Source of the DNA: Microbacterium album
Lineage (GTDB): Bacteria > Actinomycetota > Actinomycetes > Actinomycetales > Microbacteriaceae
Length of the DNA stretch: 64,000 nucleotides
Assembly: GCF_014643695.1 (NCBI RefSeq)
Contig: NZ_BMJY01000002.1
Location: 131,676 to 195,675 of the forward strand
Reading direction: 5' to 3'
Each line of letters starts with the position of its first letter. The stretch's first letter is position 1. Shown in pieces: positions 1 to 8,800 of this stretch. A model generated the notes under the pieces. The model made no database searches. It saw only the letters and a program-made list of their open reading frames with translations, and had not been told where the DNA came from. A program made the position numbers and the translations under genes.

Positions 1-1
1 C

Positions 2-1543
2 ATCGTGGGCGCCGGCTCTGCCGGTGCGGTGTTGGCGGCACGCATCTCGGAGGAAGCGCGTGCGCAGGTCCTGCTCCTGGAGGCCGGGCCCGATTACCGG
101 TCCGCGGAGACTCCGCCGGAGTATCACCACCGCGACCTGGGTCGCGGGCTCGAACTGCGGGCGACGGCCGCCGAACCGAATCCTGACTTCGTCTGGACCG
201 GCCCCACAGCGCGCCGGGCCCCGGGGCAGGAGGTCTTCCCCTACCGGCGCGGGCGCGGTCTGGGCGGCAGCTCGACCATCAACGGGCTCTGCGCGATCCG
301 CGGGGTCCCGGCAGACTTCGCCGAATGGGAGCGGATGGGCGCGCGGGGCTGGTCGTATGAGGACCTCCTGCCCGCGTTCATCGCCTCGGAGTCCGATCAC
401 GACTTCCCCGAGTCGCCCTTCCACGGAGCACAGGGGCCGATCCCTGTGTACCGGGAGCCGGAGTCCGGTTGGGGAGGCACGGACCGGGGCCTTCGCGATG
501 CGGCGATCGACGCGGGCTACGGATGGGACCCCGACCACAACGCGCCCCATGGCACGGGAGCCGCCGCGTTCGCGCTCAATATCCGAGACGGCCGCCGGGT
601 GTCCACGAACGACGGCTACCTGGAGCCCATCCGGGAGCGGGAGAACCTCACGATCGAGGGAAGTGCGCATGTCGACAGAGTGCTGTTCGACGGCACGCGC
701 GCGACGGGCGTGCTCCTCGCGGACGGGACCGCCCGCATGCTCGCGCCCGGGGGTGAGGTCCTCCTGTCGGCCGGGGCCATGCACTCCCCGGCGATCCTCA
801 TGCGATCCGGAATCGGCCCCGAGGGGGTGCTGCGTGAGATCGGCGTCGCCCCGCTCTCCGTGCTCCCCGTGGGGGAAGGGCTTCAGGACCACGCCGTCGT
901 CTTCGTCGAGATCCCGGTGACGGACGAATCGCGCATCAGCGTCGGCAACCGACCGACCAACGTGATCGTGCGGTACTCGTCGGAGCTGCCCGGGGCTCGC
1001 CCGAACGACATGATGTTCATGGCCAGCAATCACAACTACTGGTTCGGCAAGCCGACGGCGGGCGTCGCCGTGCAGTTGAACCAGTCGCTGTCGCGCGGGC
1101 GCTACTTCTTGCATTCCGCGGATCCCCTCGCGGACCCGCACCTCGAGATGGACCTGCTCTCGGACGAGCGCGACCTGGCACGCATGCGCGATGCGCTCGA
1201 GCGCATGCGGGAGCTCCTCGAGCATCCCTCGCTCGAACGGATCCGCACCGGCGAACCGTCGTGGATCCGCTCCGACCGGGACATCCGCGCCATGGTCAAG
1301 GACGTGATGCACCTGTGCTCCACCGCTCGGATGGGCGCCGAAGGCGACGAGGGCGTGGTCGTCACCCCGGACTGCCGCGTCATCGGCACCGAGGGTCTGC
1401 GGGTCGTCGACGCCTCGATCATGCCGAGCGTGGTGAGCGCGAACCTGCATCTCACCGTCGTGGCGATGGCGGAACTGGCGGCCTCTCGGCTGACCGGCCG
1501 ACCGCTGTCGTCCGCGACCACAACAGAACTCGCGACCGCGTGA
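2..1543 (+). CDS. GMC-family FAD-dependent oxidoreductase, 5' end cut by window edge
   Basis: Oxidises an alcohol using FAD; family members include choline dehydrogenase, aryl-alcohol oxidase and lignin-dimer alcohol oxidases. The reading frame is open from base 2 (IVGAGSAGAV), which is the dinucleotide-binding loop normally found within the first 15 residues, so only a few N-terminal residues lie outside the window. GMC signature 1 is seen as GRGLGGSSTINGL and signature 2 as GAMHSPAILMRSGIGPE; the C-terminal active-site region contains MHLCSTARMG and SANLHLTVVAMAE. It is the first visible gene of a tight operon with a carotenoid-oxygenase-type enzyme 31 bases downstream and an aldehyde dehydrogenase, which suggests alcohol-to-aldehyde chemistry on one substrate. 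The substrate cannot be read from sequence. Confidence 0.93.
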   Translation: MVGAGSAGAVLAARISEEARAQVLLLEAGPDYRSAETPPEYHHRDLGRGLELRATAAEPNPDFVWTGPTARRAPGQEVFPYRRGRGLGGSSTINGLCAIRGVPADFAEWERMGARGWSYEDLLPAFIASESDHDFPESPFHGAQGPIPVYREPESGWGGTDRGLRDAAIDAGYGWDPDHNAPHGTGAAAFALNIRDGRRVSTNDGYLEPIRERENLTIEGSAHVDRVLFDGTRATGVLLADGTARMLAPGGEVLLSAGAMHSPAILMRSGIGPEGVLREIGVAPLSVLPVGEGLQDHAVVFVEIPVTDESRISVGNRPTNVIVRYSSELPGARPNDMMFMASNHNYWFGKPTAGVAVQLNQSLSRGRYFLHSADPLADPHLEMDLLSDERDLARMRDALERMRELLEHPSLERIRTGEPSWIRSDRDIRAMVKDVMHLCSTARMGAEGDEGVVVTPDCRVIGTEGLRVVDASIMPSVVSANLHLTVVAMAELAASRLTGRPLSSATTTELATA

Positions 1544-1574
1544 GTGCGGTCGCCTCGCCAGAAGGAGGCGGAAC

Positions 1575-3104
1575 ATGCTGAACGAAATCGGGATCGAGGA
1601 GATCCGGCTCAGCGGCATCAAGGACGCAGCGGAACAGCTGCGGGGGCGGTTCCCGCGGACCGCCACCTTCACCGGGATCAACACGCCGCAGCGGATCGAG
1701 GCCGACATCGTCGATCTTCAGGTCGACGGCGTCCTGCCCCCGCAGGTGGAGGGGATCCTCTATCGCTGCGGCCCGGACCCGGCCTACCCGCCGATCGCGG
1801 GCGACGACATCTACGTCAACGGCGACGGCATGGTCTCCATGTACGTGCTCGCCGAGGGCCGGGCCTCGATGCGGACGCGCTACGTGCGCACCGACAAGTT
1901 CAACGCGGAGCGGGAAGCCGGGCACGCGCTGTTCGGCCTGTACCGCAATCCCTACACGGATCACCCGTCGATGCAGGGCGTGGACCGCACGACCGCGAAC
2001 ACGAGCATGATCTGGCACGCGAACCGGCTCTTCGCGATCAAGGAGGACGGTCTCGCGCACGAGCTGGACCCGCTCACGCTGCGCACGATGGGCAAGCAAG
2101 ATTTCGACGGCCGGCTGCGGAGCAAGACCATGACGGCGCATCCGAAGATGGATCCCGTCACGGGCGAGTGGGTCTTCTACGGCTACTCCGCCGCCGGCGA
2201 GCTCTCCGACGACATCGCCGTGGCGGTGGCGGACGCCGACGGACGGCTGACCGACGAGCAATGGCTCCTGCCGCCCTACCAGAGCGTCATCCACGATTGG
2301 GCGGTGTCGCAGCAGCACGCGGTGCTTCCCGTCATGCCGCTCACCACCGACCCCGAGAGGGTGAGGGCGGGTGGGCCGCGCTGGGCGTGGGACCCCGAGC
2401 AGACGACGCATCTCGGTGTGCTCAAGCGCAACGCCTCGGTGGACGACATGGTCTGGTTCGACGGTCCGGCCCGATGGTCCTTCCACACCCTCAACTCCTT
2501 CTCGGAGGGAAGCCTCGTGCACGTGGACCTGTGCGTGAGCCAGGCCGCTCCGTGGACGCACAAGAACGGCGACCCGTTCGATCCCGGGCTCGTCACCCAG
2601 TACCTGACGCGCTGGACGTGCGATCTGTCGAAGCGAGGCGGGGAGTTCCAAGAGGTCAGACTGCTCGACGGCATCGGAGTGGACTTCCCCGAGATCGACC
2701 AGCGCTACGCGACCAAGGCCTATCGGCACGGCTTCCTGACGGGGAAGGACCGCGACAAGCCCGTCGACCCCCTGATCTCGCGCGGAGTGTGGTTCAACAC
2801 GCTGATCCACATCGATGTCCAGACGGGCGAGACGGAGCGCTGGTACGTGGGCGACGGCGGCAACATCCAGGAGCCGGTGTTCATCCCCCGCTCCGACGAT
2901 GCGCCCGAGGGCGACGGGTTCCTCGTCGCGCTCGTCAACCGCCTGCCTTTCGCGCACACCGAGCTCATCGTGATCGACACCGCCCGCTTCGCGGACGGGC
3001 CGGTCGCGACGGTGCACATCCCGCTCCACATCCGGCCCACCTTCCACGGCCTGTGGGTGTCGGTCGAGGAGCTCGGATACGTCCCCCACATCCGACCGGA
3101 ATGA
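1575..3104 (+). CDS. Carotenoid cleavage oxygenase family protein, lignostilbene-dioxygenase-like
   Basis: Non-haem Fe(II) dioxygenase of the RPE65/carotenoid oxygenase family, which cleaves C=C bonds of apocarotenoids or stilbenes. All four iron-ligand histidines of the seven-bladed propeller are visible: H189 (TAHPKMDP), H240 (VIHDW), H304 (WSFHTLN) and H491 (FHGLW). The 509-residue length is typical of bacterial members. GGAGG lies just upstream of the ATG. No carotenoid-biosynthesis gene is nearby; instead the neighbours are a GMC oxidase, an aldehyde dehydrogenase and aromatic-ring genes, so a stilbene or phenylpropanoid side-chain substrate is inferred rather than a carotenoid. Arg138 precedes the TTANT segment; whether this position corresponds to the lysine that helps bind phenolic stilbenes in characterised enzymes needs a structural alignment. 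Confidence 0.9.
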   Translation: MLNEIGIEEIRLSGIKDAAEQLRGRFPRTATFTGINTPQRIEADIVDLQVDGVLPPQVEGILYRCGPDPAYPPIAGDDIYVNGDGMVSMYVLAEGRASMRTRYVRTDKFNAEREAGHALFGLYRNPYTDHPSMQGVDRTTANTSMIWHANRLFAIKEDGLAHELDPLTLRTMGKQDFDGRLRSKTMTAHPKMDPVTGEWVFYGYSAAGELSDDIAVAVADADGRLTDEQWLLPPYQSVIHDWAVSQQHAVLPVMPLTTDPERVRAGGPRWAWDPEQTTHLGVLKRNASVDDMVWFDGPARWSFHTLNSFSEGSLVHVDLCVSQAAPWTHKNGDPFDPGLVTQYLTRWTCDLSKRGGEFQEVRLLDGIGVDFPEIDQRYATKAYRHGFLTGKDRDKPVDPLISRGVWFNTLIHIDVQTGETERWYVGDGGNIQEPVFIPRSDDAPEGDGFLVALVNRLPFAHTELIVIDTARFADGPVATVHIPLHIRPTFHGLWVSVEELGYVPHIRPE

Positions 3105-3115
3105 ACGGAGCAGAG

Positions 3116-4579
3116 ATGACCACCACACTGCAGCAGCAGGACGTCCTCAGCCAGCTGGCCGCGGATCTCGACGGAATCGGCCACCTCGTCGGCGGACGCG
3201 TCGTCCGAGAGGCGACGTCGTTCGACGTCGTGGCGCCGTGGTCCGGAGCGATCCTCGCCGAATGCCCCGAGGCATCGCCGGAGCTCCTCGACGAGGCGAT
3301 GGCCTCGGCGCGGGCCGCGCTCCCCGCGTGGCGCGCGGACCTCGAGCAGCGCCGTCGGGCGCTCATCGACATCGCCGAGCGACTCGAAGGCGCGGAGGAG
3401 CGACTCGGACGGGTGATCTCCGCTGAGACGGGAAAGCCCGCCCCGATCGGGCGCGGCGAGGTCAGGCTCGCCGCCGCGCACGCACGCTGGTACGCCGGCG
3501 CGGAGCTCCCGGTCGACACCCTGGTCGACAGCCCCGAGCTGAGCGTGCAGGTGGTGCGCGACCCGGTCGGCGTCGTCGCGGCGATCGTTCCCTGGAACGG
3601 CCCGGTCGTCATGCTGCTCAACAAGATCTCCGCAGCGCTGCTCGTGGGCGACACCGTCGTGGCGAAGCCGTCTCCGTTCACGCCCTTCTCGGCGCTGCTC
3701 GTCGGCGACCTGATCCGCGACCTCGTCCCGGCGGGCGTGGTCAACATCCTCGCGGGTGGCGACGACATCGGGGTCGCCATGACGAAGCACCGTCAGACCG
3801 ACATGATCGCGTTCACGGGGAGTATCGAGGCGGGCCGCGCGATCATGGCCGCTGCGGCGCCGACCCTCAAGCGGGTCCTTCTCGAGCTCGGGGGGAACGA
3901 TGCCGCGATCGTCATGCCGGACGTCGACGTGCAGGCGATCGCGCCGCATCTATATCGGGGTGCCTTCGGGCTCAGCGGGCAGATCTGCGCGGCGATCAAG
4001 CGACTGTACGTCCACGAGGACGTGCACGACGAGGTCGTCGCCGCGCTGGCCGAGATCGCGCGAGCGGCACAGCCCGGCGACCCGTGGGATCCGGGGACGA
4101 CCATGGGGCCGTCGACGACGCGTCCGCAGTTCGAGCGCGTCACGGAGCTCATCGAGGACGCCCTCGCGGCGGGCGGCACCGCGGTCACGGGCGGCGCGCC
4201 GCTCGACCGGCCGGGCTTCTTCATCCCGCCGACGATCGTCACCGGGGTCGGCCCGGGCGTGCGCCTCGTGGACGAGGAGCAGTTCGGGCCCGCGCTCCCG
4301 GTGATCCGATTCTCGGATGTCGACAGGGCGATCGACGAGGTGAACTTCAGCGACTACGGCCTCGGCGGGTCCGTGTGGACCGCGGACCTCGAGCGAGGCA
4401 CCGAGCTCGCCCGGCGCCTCGAGAGCGGCGGTGCCTGGGTGAATCGGCACCCGCACGTCGGCGCAGAGATCCCGTTCGGCGGGGCCAAGCAGAGCGGCGT
4501 CGGCCGCGAGGGAGGACGCCTCGGCATCGACGCCTTCTGCGAACTCAAGACGGTGACCATCGACCGCAGCGTGATGTAG
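3116..4579 (+). CDS. Aldehyde dehydrogenase (NAD(P)-dependent)
   Basis: Oxidises an aldehyde to the acid, presumably the aldehyde made by the two upstream enzymes. The ALDH fold is complete (487 residues), with general base Glu257 (LLELGGND) and nucleophile Cys291 (GQICAAIKR), the cofactor motif IVPWNGPV and a C-terminal FGGAKQSGVGREG. Two starts are possible: ATG 3101 overlaps the previous stop, and ATG 3116 is preceded by GGAG with five bases of spacing. The second was chosen for its ribosome site. It lies 11 bases after the oxygenase gene, so the two are almost certainly co-transcribed. Vanillin-type aromatic aldehydes are plausible substrates, but this is inference. Confidence 0.93.
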   Translation: MTTTLQQQDVLSQLAADLDGIGHLVGGRVVREATSFDVVAPWSGAILAECPEASPELLDEAMASARAALPAWRADLEQRRRALIDIAERLEGAEERLGRVISAETGKPAPIGRGEVRLAAAHARWYAGAELPVDTLVDSPELSVQVVRDPVGVVAAIVPWNGPVVMLLNKISAALLVGDTVVAKPSPFTPFSALLVGDLIRDLVPAGVVNILAGGDDIGVAMTKHRQTDMIAFTGSIEAGRAIMAAAAPTLKRVLLELGGNDAAIVMPDVDVQAIAPHLYRGAFGLSGQICAAIKRLYVHEDVHDEVVAALAEIARAAQPGDPWDPGTTMGPSTTRPQFERVTELIEDALAAGGTAVTGGAPLDRPGFFIPPTIVTGVGPGVRLVDEEQFGPALPVIRFSDVDRAIDEVNFSDYGLGGSVWTADLERGTELARRLESGGAWVNRHPHVGAEIPFGGAKQSGVGREGGRLGIDAFCELKTVTIDRSVM

Positions 4580-4628
4580 GCGCGACCGTCTTCTCATCAG
4601 CCCCATCCCCCCGAAAGAGGAACCCACC

Positions 4629-5105
4629 ATGACAAGCAACGCCGACTATCCGCCCCCCGCTCCGATCGAGCTCGAGTGGGCGTTCTCCGTCCGCATCGAC
4701 TTCACCGAGCGCATCCAGTTCAAGACCCCGGCCGGCAAACGGTCCTATGTCCCGGCCGCCGGCGGGGAGATCTGGGGGCCGCGCCTCCAGGGGCGCGTCG
4801 TGGCGGGATCGGGCGCCGACTACGCCGGCGTGTACGGCCTCGACGCGCATTACATGCTCGAGGCCTCGGACGGCTCGCCGATCTACGTTCACAACTCCGG
4901 CTACCTGTACGCGCTCGACGGGTCACCGACGGCCACCGACCAGCCGGGCTGGGGAGGGGACAAGGAGTTCTACTTCCGGATCACGCCGCGGTTCGACGCG
5001 CCCGTCGGCCCCCACGACTGGCTCACCCGCACGATCATCCTCGGCACGGGTCAGCGCCACGCCAACCCGGACCACACCGTCTTCACCTACTACGCCGTCA
5101 AGTAA
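4629..5105 (+). CDS. DUF3237 family protein
   Basis: A 158-residue protein of the DUF3237 (UPF0311) family, which has no firmly assigned biochemical role. Family features are seen as IWGPRLQGRVVAGSGADYAGV in the N-terminal half, IYVHNSGYLY in the middle and the closing TIILGTGQRHANPDHTVFTYYAV. No signal peptide or membrane segment is present. GAGGAA precedes the ATG. It sits 49 bases after the aldehyde dehydrogenase and before a transporter, so it probably acts in the same catabolic route. Small beta-barrel proteins of this kind may bind a hydrophobic intermediate; no function is claimed here. Confidence 0.85.
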   Translation: MTSNADYPPPAPIELEWAFSVRIDFTERIQFKTPAGKRSYVPAAGGEIWGPRLQGRVVAGSGADYAGVYGLDAHYMLEASDGSPIYVHNSGYLYALDGSPTATDQPGWGGDKEFYFRITPRFDAPVGPHDWLTRTIILGTGQRHANPDHTVFTYYAVK

Positions 5106-5136
5106 GCGCGGCTTCCGCGCCGTCCCGACGGCGTCC

Positions 5137-5157
5137 GCACTCGTCCCGGACGAGTGC
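5137..5157. terminator. Intercistronic hairpin between DUF3237 gene and ABC substrate-binding gene
   Basis: GCACTCGT and ACGAGTGC form an 8-bp perfect stem around a CCCGG loop. A smaller 6-bp stem, GCGCGG-CTT-CCGCGC, lies just upstream at 5106-5120. No T-run follows. It may be a weak terminator or an mRNA-stabilising element that sets transporter expression apart from the enzymes. Confidence 0.4.
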
Positions 5158-5218
5158 TGCAGTTCAACGACGAACAGCGAGCGAGGTCGATGAGGACCTC
5201 GGAAAGTGAGTGGAACAC

Positions 5219-6214
5219 ATGTCACGACGCAGTTTTCGCCGCACGGCCGCCCTGGCGGGCGCTCTCGCGCTGGCGACCGGCGCGCTGTCCGCCTGCGGGG
5301 CGGCCGGTGCACCCGAGGATGAGGCCGCCGCAGACGACGGCGCGCTCATCCCGGTGAAGATCCTGACGGGCGCGGTCTTCTTCGAGTCCGCGTTCATCGC
5401 CCTCGAACAGGGCTTCTTCGAGGAGGAGGGGCTCGACGCGGACGTGTCGATCGGCGCCGCGGCCGCGCAGCAGATCCCCCAGGTGGTCTCCGGCGAGGTG
5501 GACATCGCCGGGACCGGCGGGGTGTCGCTCATCGCGGCCGTGGAGCGCGGCATCCCGGTCCAGGGGATCCTCGCCACCTCGAACGCGGTCGTCGAACCGA
5601 TCACGAGCGGCATCCTCGTGCCCGACGACAGCGACATCCGAAGCTACGCCGATCTCGAGGGCAAGACCGTGGCGCTGCAGGCCCTGCAGGAGACGACGCA
5701 CGCCGGCACGATGAAGGCCGTCGACGAGGATGGCGGAGACTCCTCGAAGGTCGAGTTCGTGCAGCTGCCCCTGCCGAACCTCGTCGATGCCGTCCTGAGC
5801 GGCCAGGTGGACGCGGCGTACGCCATCGGACCGTTCTACCCCGCCGGCATCGGCAAGGGCCTGCGTCTGTTGGGCGCCCCGGCCGCGGAGCACCTCACGG
5901 GCGGCCCCAACGCGATGTGGTTCACGTCGAAGCAGTTCATCGCCGAGAACCAGGACGTCGTCGAGCGCTTCCAGCGCGCGCTGACGAAGGGCATCGAGTA
6001 CGCGATGGCCAACCCCGACGCGATCCGCGAGCAGCAGCTGGAGCACACCGAACAGGACCCGGAGTACATCGCCAACGCCGTGATCTCCCCGATCACCCCG
6101 GTACTGGATCGTGACGGCATCCAGAACACCATCGACGTCATGGTGCACTACGGGTTCCTGCCTTCGGCGCCGGCGTACGAGGACGTCATCTGGTCCGGGG
6201 CGCCTCAGGAATGA
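5219..6214 (+). CDS. ABC transporter substrate-binding lipoprotein, NitT/TauT (NMT1/SsuA-like) type
   Basis: Extracellular solute receptor for the importer encoded by the next three genes. The N-terminus carries a twin-arginine-like motif (SRRSFRR), a hydrophobic stretch and a lipobox ending at Cys26 (LSAC), so a lipid-anchored, possibly Tat-exported protein is expected. The mature part shows the NMT1/THI5 pattern (ALEQGFFEEEGLDADV, then VVSGEVDIAGTGGVSLIAAVERG). Start choice: GTG at 5210 is possible, but ATG 5219 has a better spaced GGAAAG. The family imports nitrate, taurine, alkanesulfonates, pyrimidines and aromatic acids such as phthalate. Here an organic acid linked to the upstream enzymes is inferred. 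Confidence 0.88.
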   Translation: MSRRSFRRTAALAGALALATGALSACGAAGAPEDEAAADDGALIPVKILTGAVFFESAFIALEQGFFEEEGLDADVSIGAAAAQQIPQVVSGEVDIAGTGGVSLIAAVERGIPVQGILATSNAVVEPITSGILVPDDSDIRSYADLEGKTVALQALQETTHAGTMKAVDEDGGDSSKVEFVQLPLPNLVDAVLSGQVDAAYAIGPFYPAGIGKGLRLLGAPAAEHLTGGPNAMWFTSKQFIAENQDVVERFQRALTKGIEYAMANPDAIREQQLEHTEQDPEYIANAVISPITPVLDRDGIQNTIDVMVHYGFLPSAPAYEDVIWSGAPQE

Positions 6215-7095
6215 TGATGCACACGATCGCGCGCAGCCGTTCGCGCGACGGCTCGGGGATCTCGGTGGCCGACAGGGTGCCTCCGGTGTCCTCCCCACGA
6301 GCGGCGGCTCCCCGCCGCTCGTGGGGCCGCCGCGACGTGCTCCTCTGGCAGGGGCTCACCGCCGTGCTGCTGATCGGGGCGTGGGCACTGGGCTGGGCCG
6401 GCGAGGTCCTCCCGCGTGCGCTCCTGCCGGCACCGTGGGAGGTGCTCGTCGCGGGAGCGGGACTGATCACGACGGCGCCCTTCTGGGCGGCTCTCGGAAG
6501 CACGCTGCTGGCGGCCGTGATGGGGCTGCTGATCTCGGTCGCCATCGGGGTCCCGCTGGGGCTCATCATGGGGCTCGCCCCGGCCGCCTACCGGTCGTCG
6601 CTGCTCATCATCGACGTCGGACGTTCGTTCCCCTCGATCGCCCTCCTCCCCGTGCTCATCCTCGTGATCGGCACGACGGTGGAGATGAAGGTGTTCGTGA
6701 TCGTCTCGGGCATCGTGTGGCCCATCCTGCTGCAGACCTACTACGGCGCGCGGCGGGTGGACCCGGTCGTCAACGACACGGTGCGCAGCTACCGGATCCC
6801 GCCGCTGCTGCACTTCGCGAAGGTCCTGCTGCCAAACGCGGCGCCGTTCGCGGTCACGGGCATCCGCATCGCGGCCTCGGCAGCGATCCTGATCGCTCTG
6901 GGCGTCGAGGTGCTCACTCTCAATCCGGGAATGGGCGGGAACCTCGCTCGCGCCCAGACCGACGGCGCCCCCGCACTGGCACTGGCGTATCTCGTGTACG
7001 CAGGGCTGCTCGGATGGATCCTGTATCGGGCGTTGACGTTCGTGGAGGACCGGCTGCTCGTGTGGAACCGGCGGGGCAAGGGAGGTGCGCGCTGA
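6211..7095 (+). CDS. ABC transporter permease, NitT/TauT type (first subunit)
   Basis: Integral membrane subunit of the importer, with about six membrane helices and the BPD_transp_1 fold. The first start codon overlaps the preceding stop (ATGA), indicating coupled translation. The N-terminal 45 residues are unusually long and Arg/Ser/Pro-rich (cytoplasmic) before the first helix (LLWQGLTAVLLIGAW). The coupling loop with the ATPase is around YRIPPLLHFAKVLLPNAAPF. A perfect 15-bp inverted repeat lies inside the codons of the N-terminal extension, so the functional start could in principle lie beyond it. It pairs with the next permease, giving a heterodimeric channel. Confidence 0.9.
   Translation: MMMHTIARSRSRDGSGISVADRVPPVSSPRAAAPRRSWGRRDVLLWQGLTAVLLIGAWALGWAGEVLPRALLPAPWEVLVAGAGLITTAPFWAALGSTLLAAVMGLLISVAIGVPLGLIMGLAPAAYRSSLLIIDVGRSFPSIALLPVLILVIGTTVEMKVFVIVSGIVWPILLQTYYGARRVDPVVNDTVRSYRIPPLLHFAKVLLPNAAPFAVTGIRIAASAAILIALGVEVLTLNPGMGGNLARAQTDGAPALALAYLVYAGLLGWILYRALTFVEDRLLVWNRRGKGGAR
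6293..6326. repeat. Perfect 15-bp inverted repeat (hairpin) inside the first permease gene
   Basis: CCCCACGAGCGGCGG at 6293-6307 and its exact complement at 6312-6326 enclose a 4-base loop (CTCC). It begins 79 bases after the stop codon of the substrate-binding protein gene and falls in a region coding for a low-complexity N-terminal tail. A hairpin of this strength could cause 3' end protection of the upstream mRNA or transcription attenuation. Confidence 0.6.
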
Positions 7096-7952
7096 TGGCC
7101 ATCGCAGCCCCCACCGGTCGCGCCGTGTGGAACGGAGCAAGGCCCGTCGGGCGGGTCGCCGAGACGCTCTGGCTGCCTGCTCTGCTCGTCGCAGCGTGGT
7201 GGTTCCTCTCGCGCGACAGCGAATCGGTGTACTTCCCGCCGCTCGAGCGCATCTGGGCCGAACTCGTCCGCGGGTTCGCCGACGGGACGTTGACGTTCAA
7301 CCTCGCCTACAGCGTGACGAATCTGCTCGGCGGCCTCGTCATCGGCACCGGGCTCGCCGTGATCGCCGGGGTCGTCGTGGGCGAGCTCGATCGCGTACGG
7401 GAGGTCCTCGATCCGTTCCTGCAGTTCGCCCGTTCCGTGCCGCAGTCCGCTCTCGTGCCGATCGTCATCGGAGCCCTCGGGATCGGGCAGGAGCCGAAGA
7501 TCTATCTGATCGCGTTCGCGTGCTTCTGGCCGGTGCTCCTGAACACGGTCGACGGCGTGCGCGCGATCGCCCCGGAGGTCAGGGACCTGAGCCGGGCCTA
7601 CCGCATCCCCACGCTGCTGGCGGTCGGGCGGATCGTGCTGCCCGCGGCGCTCCCGCAGATCGTGGCGGGCGTCCGAGTCGCCCTCGCGGTCGGTGTCGTC
7701 ATCATGGTCGTCAGTGAGCTCTTCAGCGCGCTGGCGGGCATCGGTCACTTCATCTACCTCGCCGGGAACGTCTTCGACATGCCGGCGACCTGGGCGGGCA
7801 CGCTCGTCGTCGCGGCGCTCGGGTACGTCCTGAGCCTGCTGTTCATCGTTTTCGAGAAGGTCGTTCTGCGGTGGTACTTCGAATCCGCCGCGATATCCGG
7901 CGGGAAGGCCGGACGCCGTCCGGCAGCACGCCGGAGGAAAGGACAGTCATGA
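7095..7952 (+). CDS. ABC transporter permease, NitT/TauT type (second subunit)
   Basis: Second membrane subunit (285 residues), with helices starting at LWLPALLVAAWWFL. The coupling-loop sequence RAYRIPTLLAVGRIVLPAAL matches the EAA-loop position of this family. The ATG shares one base with the TGA of the first permease, so the two subunits are translated in step. The C-terminus ends in a basic tail (GGKAGRRPAARRRKGQS). Two different permeases instead of one homodimeric SsuC-type subunit is a variant seen in some actinobacterial importers. Confidence 0.9.
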   Translation: MAIAAPTGRAVWNGARPVGRVAETLWLPALLVAAWWFLSRDSESVYFPPLERIWAELVRGFADGTLTFNLAYSVTNLLGGLVIGTGLAVIAGVVVGELDRVREVLDPFLQFARSVPQSALVPIVIGALGIGQEPKIYLIAFACFWPVLLNTVDGVRAIAPEVRDLSRAYRIPTLLAVGRIVLPAALPQIVAGVRVALAVGVVIMVVSELFSALAGIGHFIYLAGNVFDMPATWAGTLVVAALGYVLSLLFIVFEKVVLRWYFESAAISGGKAGRRPAARRRKGQS

Positions 7953-8758
7953 GCCAGTCCACAACCGCGCCCGGTCGCCTCGAGCGCCAGGGCGCCCGTA
8001 AGACCCTCTCCGTCGAGGGCCTCGGGAAGTCCTACGGCGAGGGGCCCGGGGCCGTCGAGGTGCTGCGTCAGCTCTCGCTGCGCATCGAACCAGGGGAGAT
8101 CGTCAGCATCGTCGGGCCGTCGGGGGCGGGGAAGACGACGCTGCTGCGCTGCCTCGCCGGCCTGCTGCCGCCCTCCGAGGGACGCGTCGCCTACGGCGGC
8201 ACCGAGATCGCCCGCCCGATCTCGGAGGTCGGGGTGGTCTTCCAGGACTACAGCCGGTCCCTCCTTCCCTGGATGAGAAACGCCGCCAACGTGGCCTTCC
8301 CGCTGCAGGGGCGCCGCGTCCCGCGCGCGGAGCGGGTGGCGGTCGCGCAGGAGTCTCTCGCCGCGGTGGGTCTCCCGCACGTCGGCCGGAAGTACCCGTG
8401 GCAGCTGTCGGGCGGCCAGCAGCAACGCGTCGCGATCGCACGCGCCCTCGCGTATCAGTCGGAGGTGCTGCTCATGGACGAGCCGTTCGCCTCGGTGGAC
8501 GCGCAGACGCGGTTCGATCTGGAGGACCTCGTGCTCGATCTGCGTCGGCGGCTCGGGGTGAGCATCGTCGTCGTGACCCACGACATCGACGAGTCCGTGT
8601 ATCTCGCGGACCGCGTCGTGGTGCTCTCCGGGCACCCCGCCACGGTGGTCGACAGCGTCGAGGTGCCGTTCGGGCCGGAGCGGGATCAGATCGAGACCAA
8701 GGCCGATCCCGTCTTCACCGACCTGCGGGGACGGATCCTCGCGCAGATACGCCGTTGA
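7949..8758 (+). CDS. ABC transporter ATP-binding protein, NitT/TauT type
   Basis: Energises the importer. A complete nucleotide-binding domain is present: Walker A GPSGAGKTT, Q-loop VVFQDYSRSLLPW, signature LSGGQQQRV, Walker B VLLMDEPFASVD and switch His (VTHDID). At 269 residues it matches the SsuB/TauB class. The ATG overlaps the stop of the second permease (ATGA). It is the last gene of the plus-strand operon and is followed by a stem-loop shared with the convergent MarR gene. Confidence 0.95.
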   Translation: MSQSTTAPGRLERQGARKTLSVEGLGKSYGEGPGAVEVLRQLSLRIEPGEIVSIVGPSGAGKTTLLRCLAGLLPPSEGRVAYGGTEIARPISEVGVVFQDYSRSLLPWMRNAANVAFPLQGRRVPRAERVAVAQESLAAVGLPHVGRKYPWQLSGGQQQRVAIARALAYQSEVLLMDEPFASVDAQTRFDLEDLVLDLRRRLGVSIVVVTHDIDESVYLADRVVVLSGHPATVVDSVEVPFGPERDQIETKADPVFTDLRGRILAQIRR

Positions 8759-8764
8759 CGGCGG

Positions 8765-8800
8765 GCCCGGGCTCACCGCTCGAGGGCGGTGGGCTCGGGC
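8765..8800. terminator. Bidirectional stem-loop between convergent operons
   Basis: Arms 8765-8779 and 8786-8800 form a 15-bp stem with two G-U pairs and a 6-base loop. It lies immediately after the ABC ATPase gene and overlaps the last codons of the minus-strand MarR gene. No T-tract follows on either strand. Confidence 0.6.

Noticed and set aside
1575-3104. Carotenoid biosynthesis or visual-cycle role for the oxygenase
   Set aside because: The family name suggests it, but no crt genes are near and the operon partners fit aromatic side-chain chemistry. Kept as family-level call only.
1452-3128. Long minus-strand open frame of 558 codons opposite the oxygenase gene
   Set aside because: High-GC DNA leaves long open antisense frames; the composition is Arg/Val/His-rich with no recognisable domain and it covers two confident plus-strand genes.
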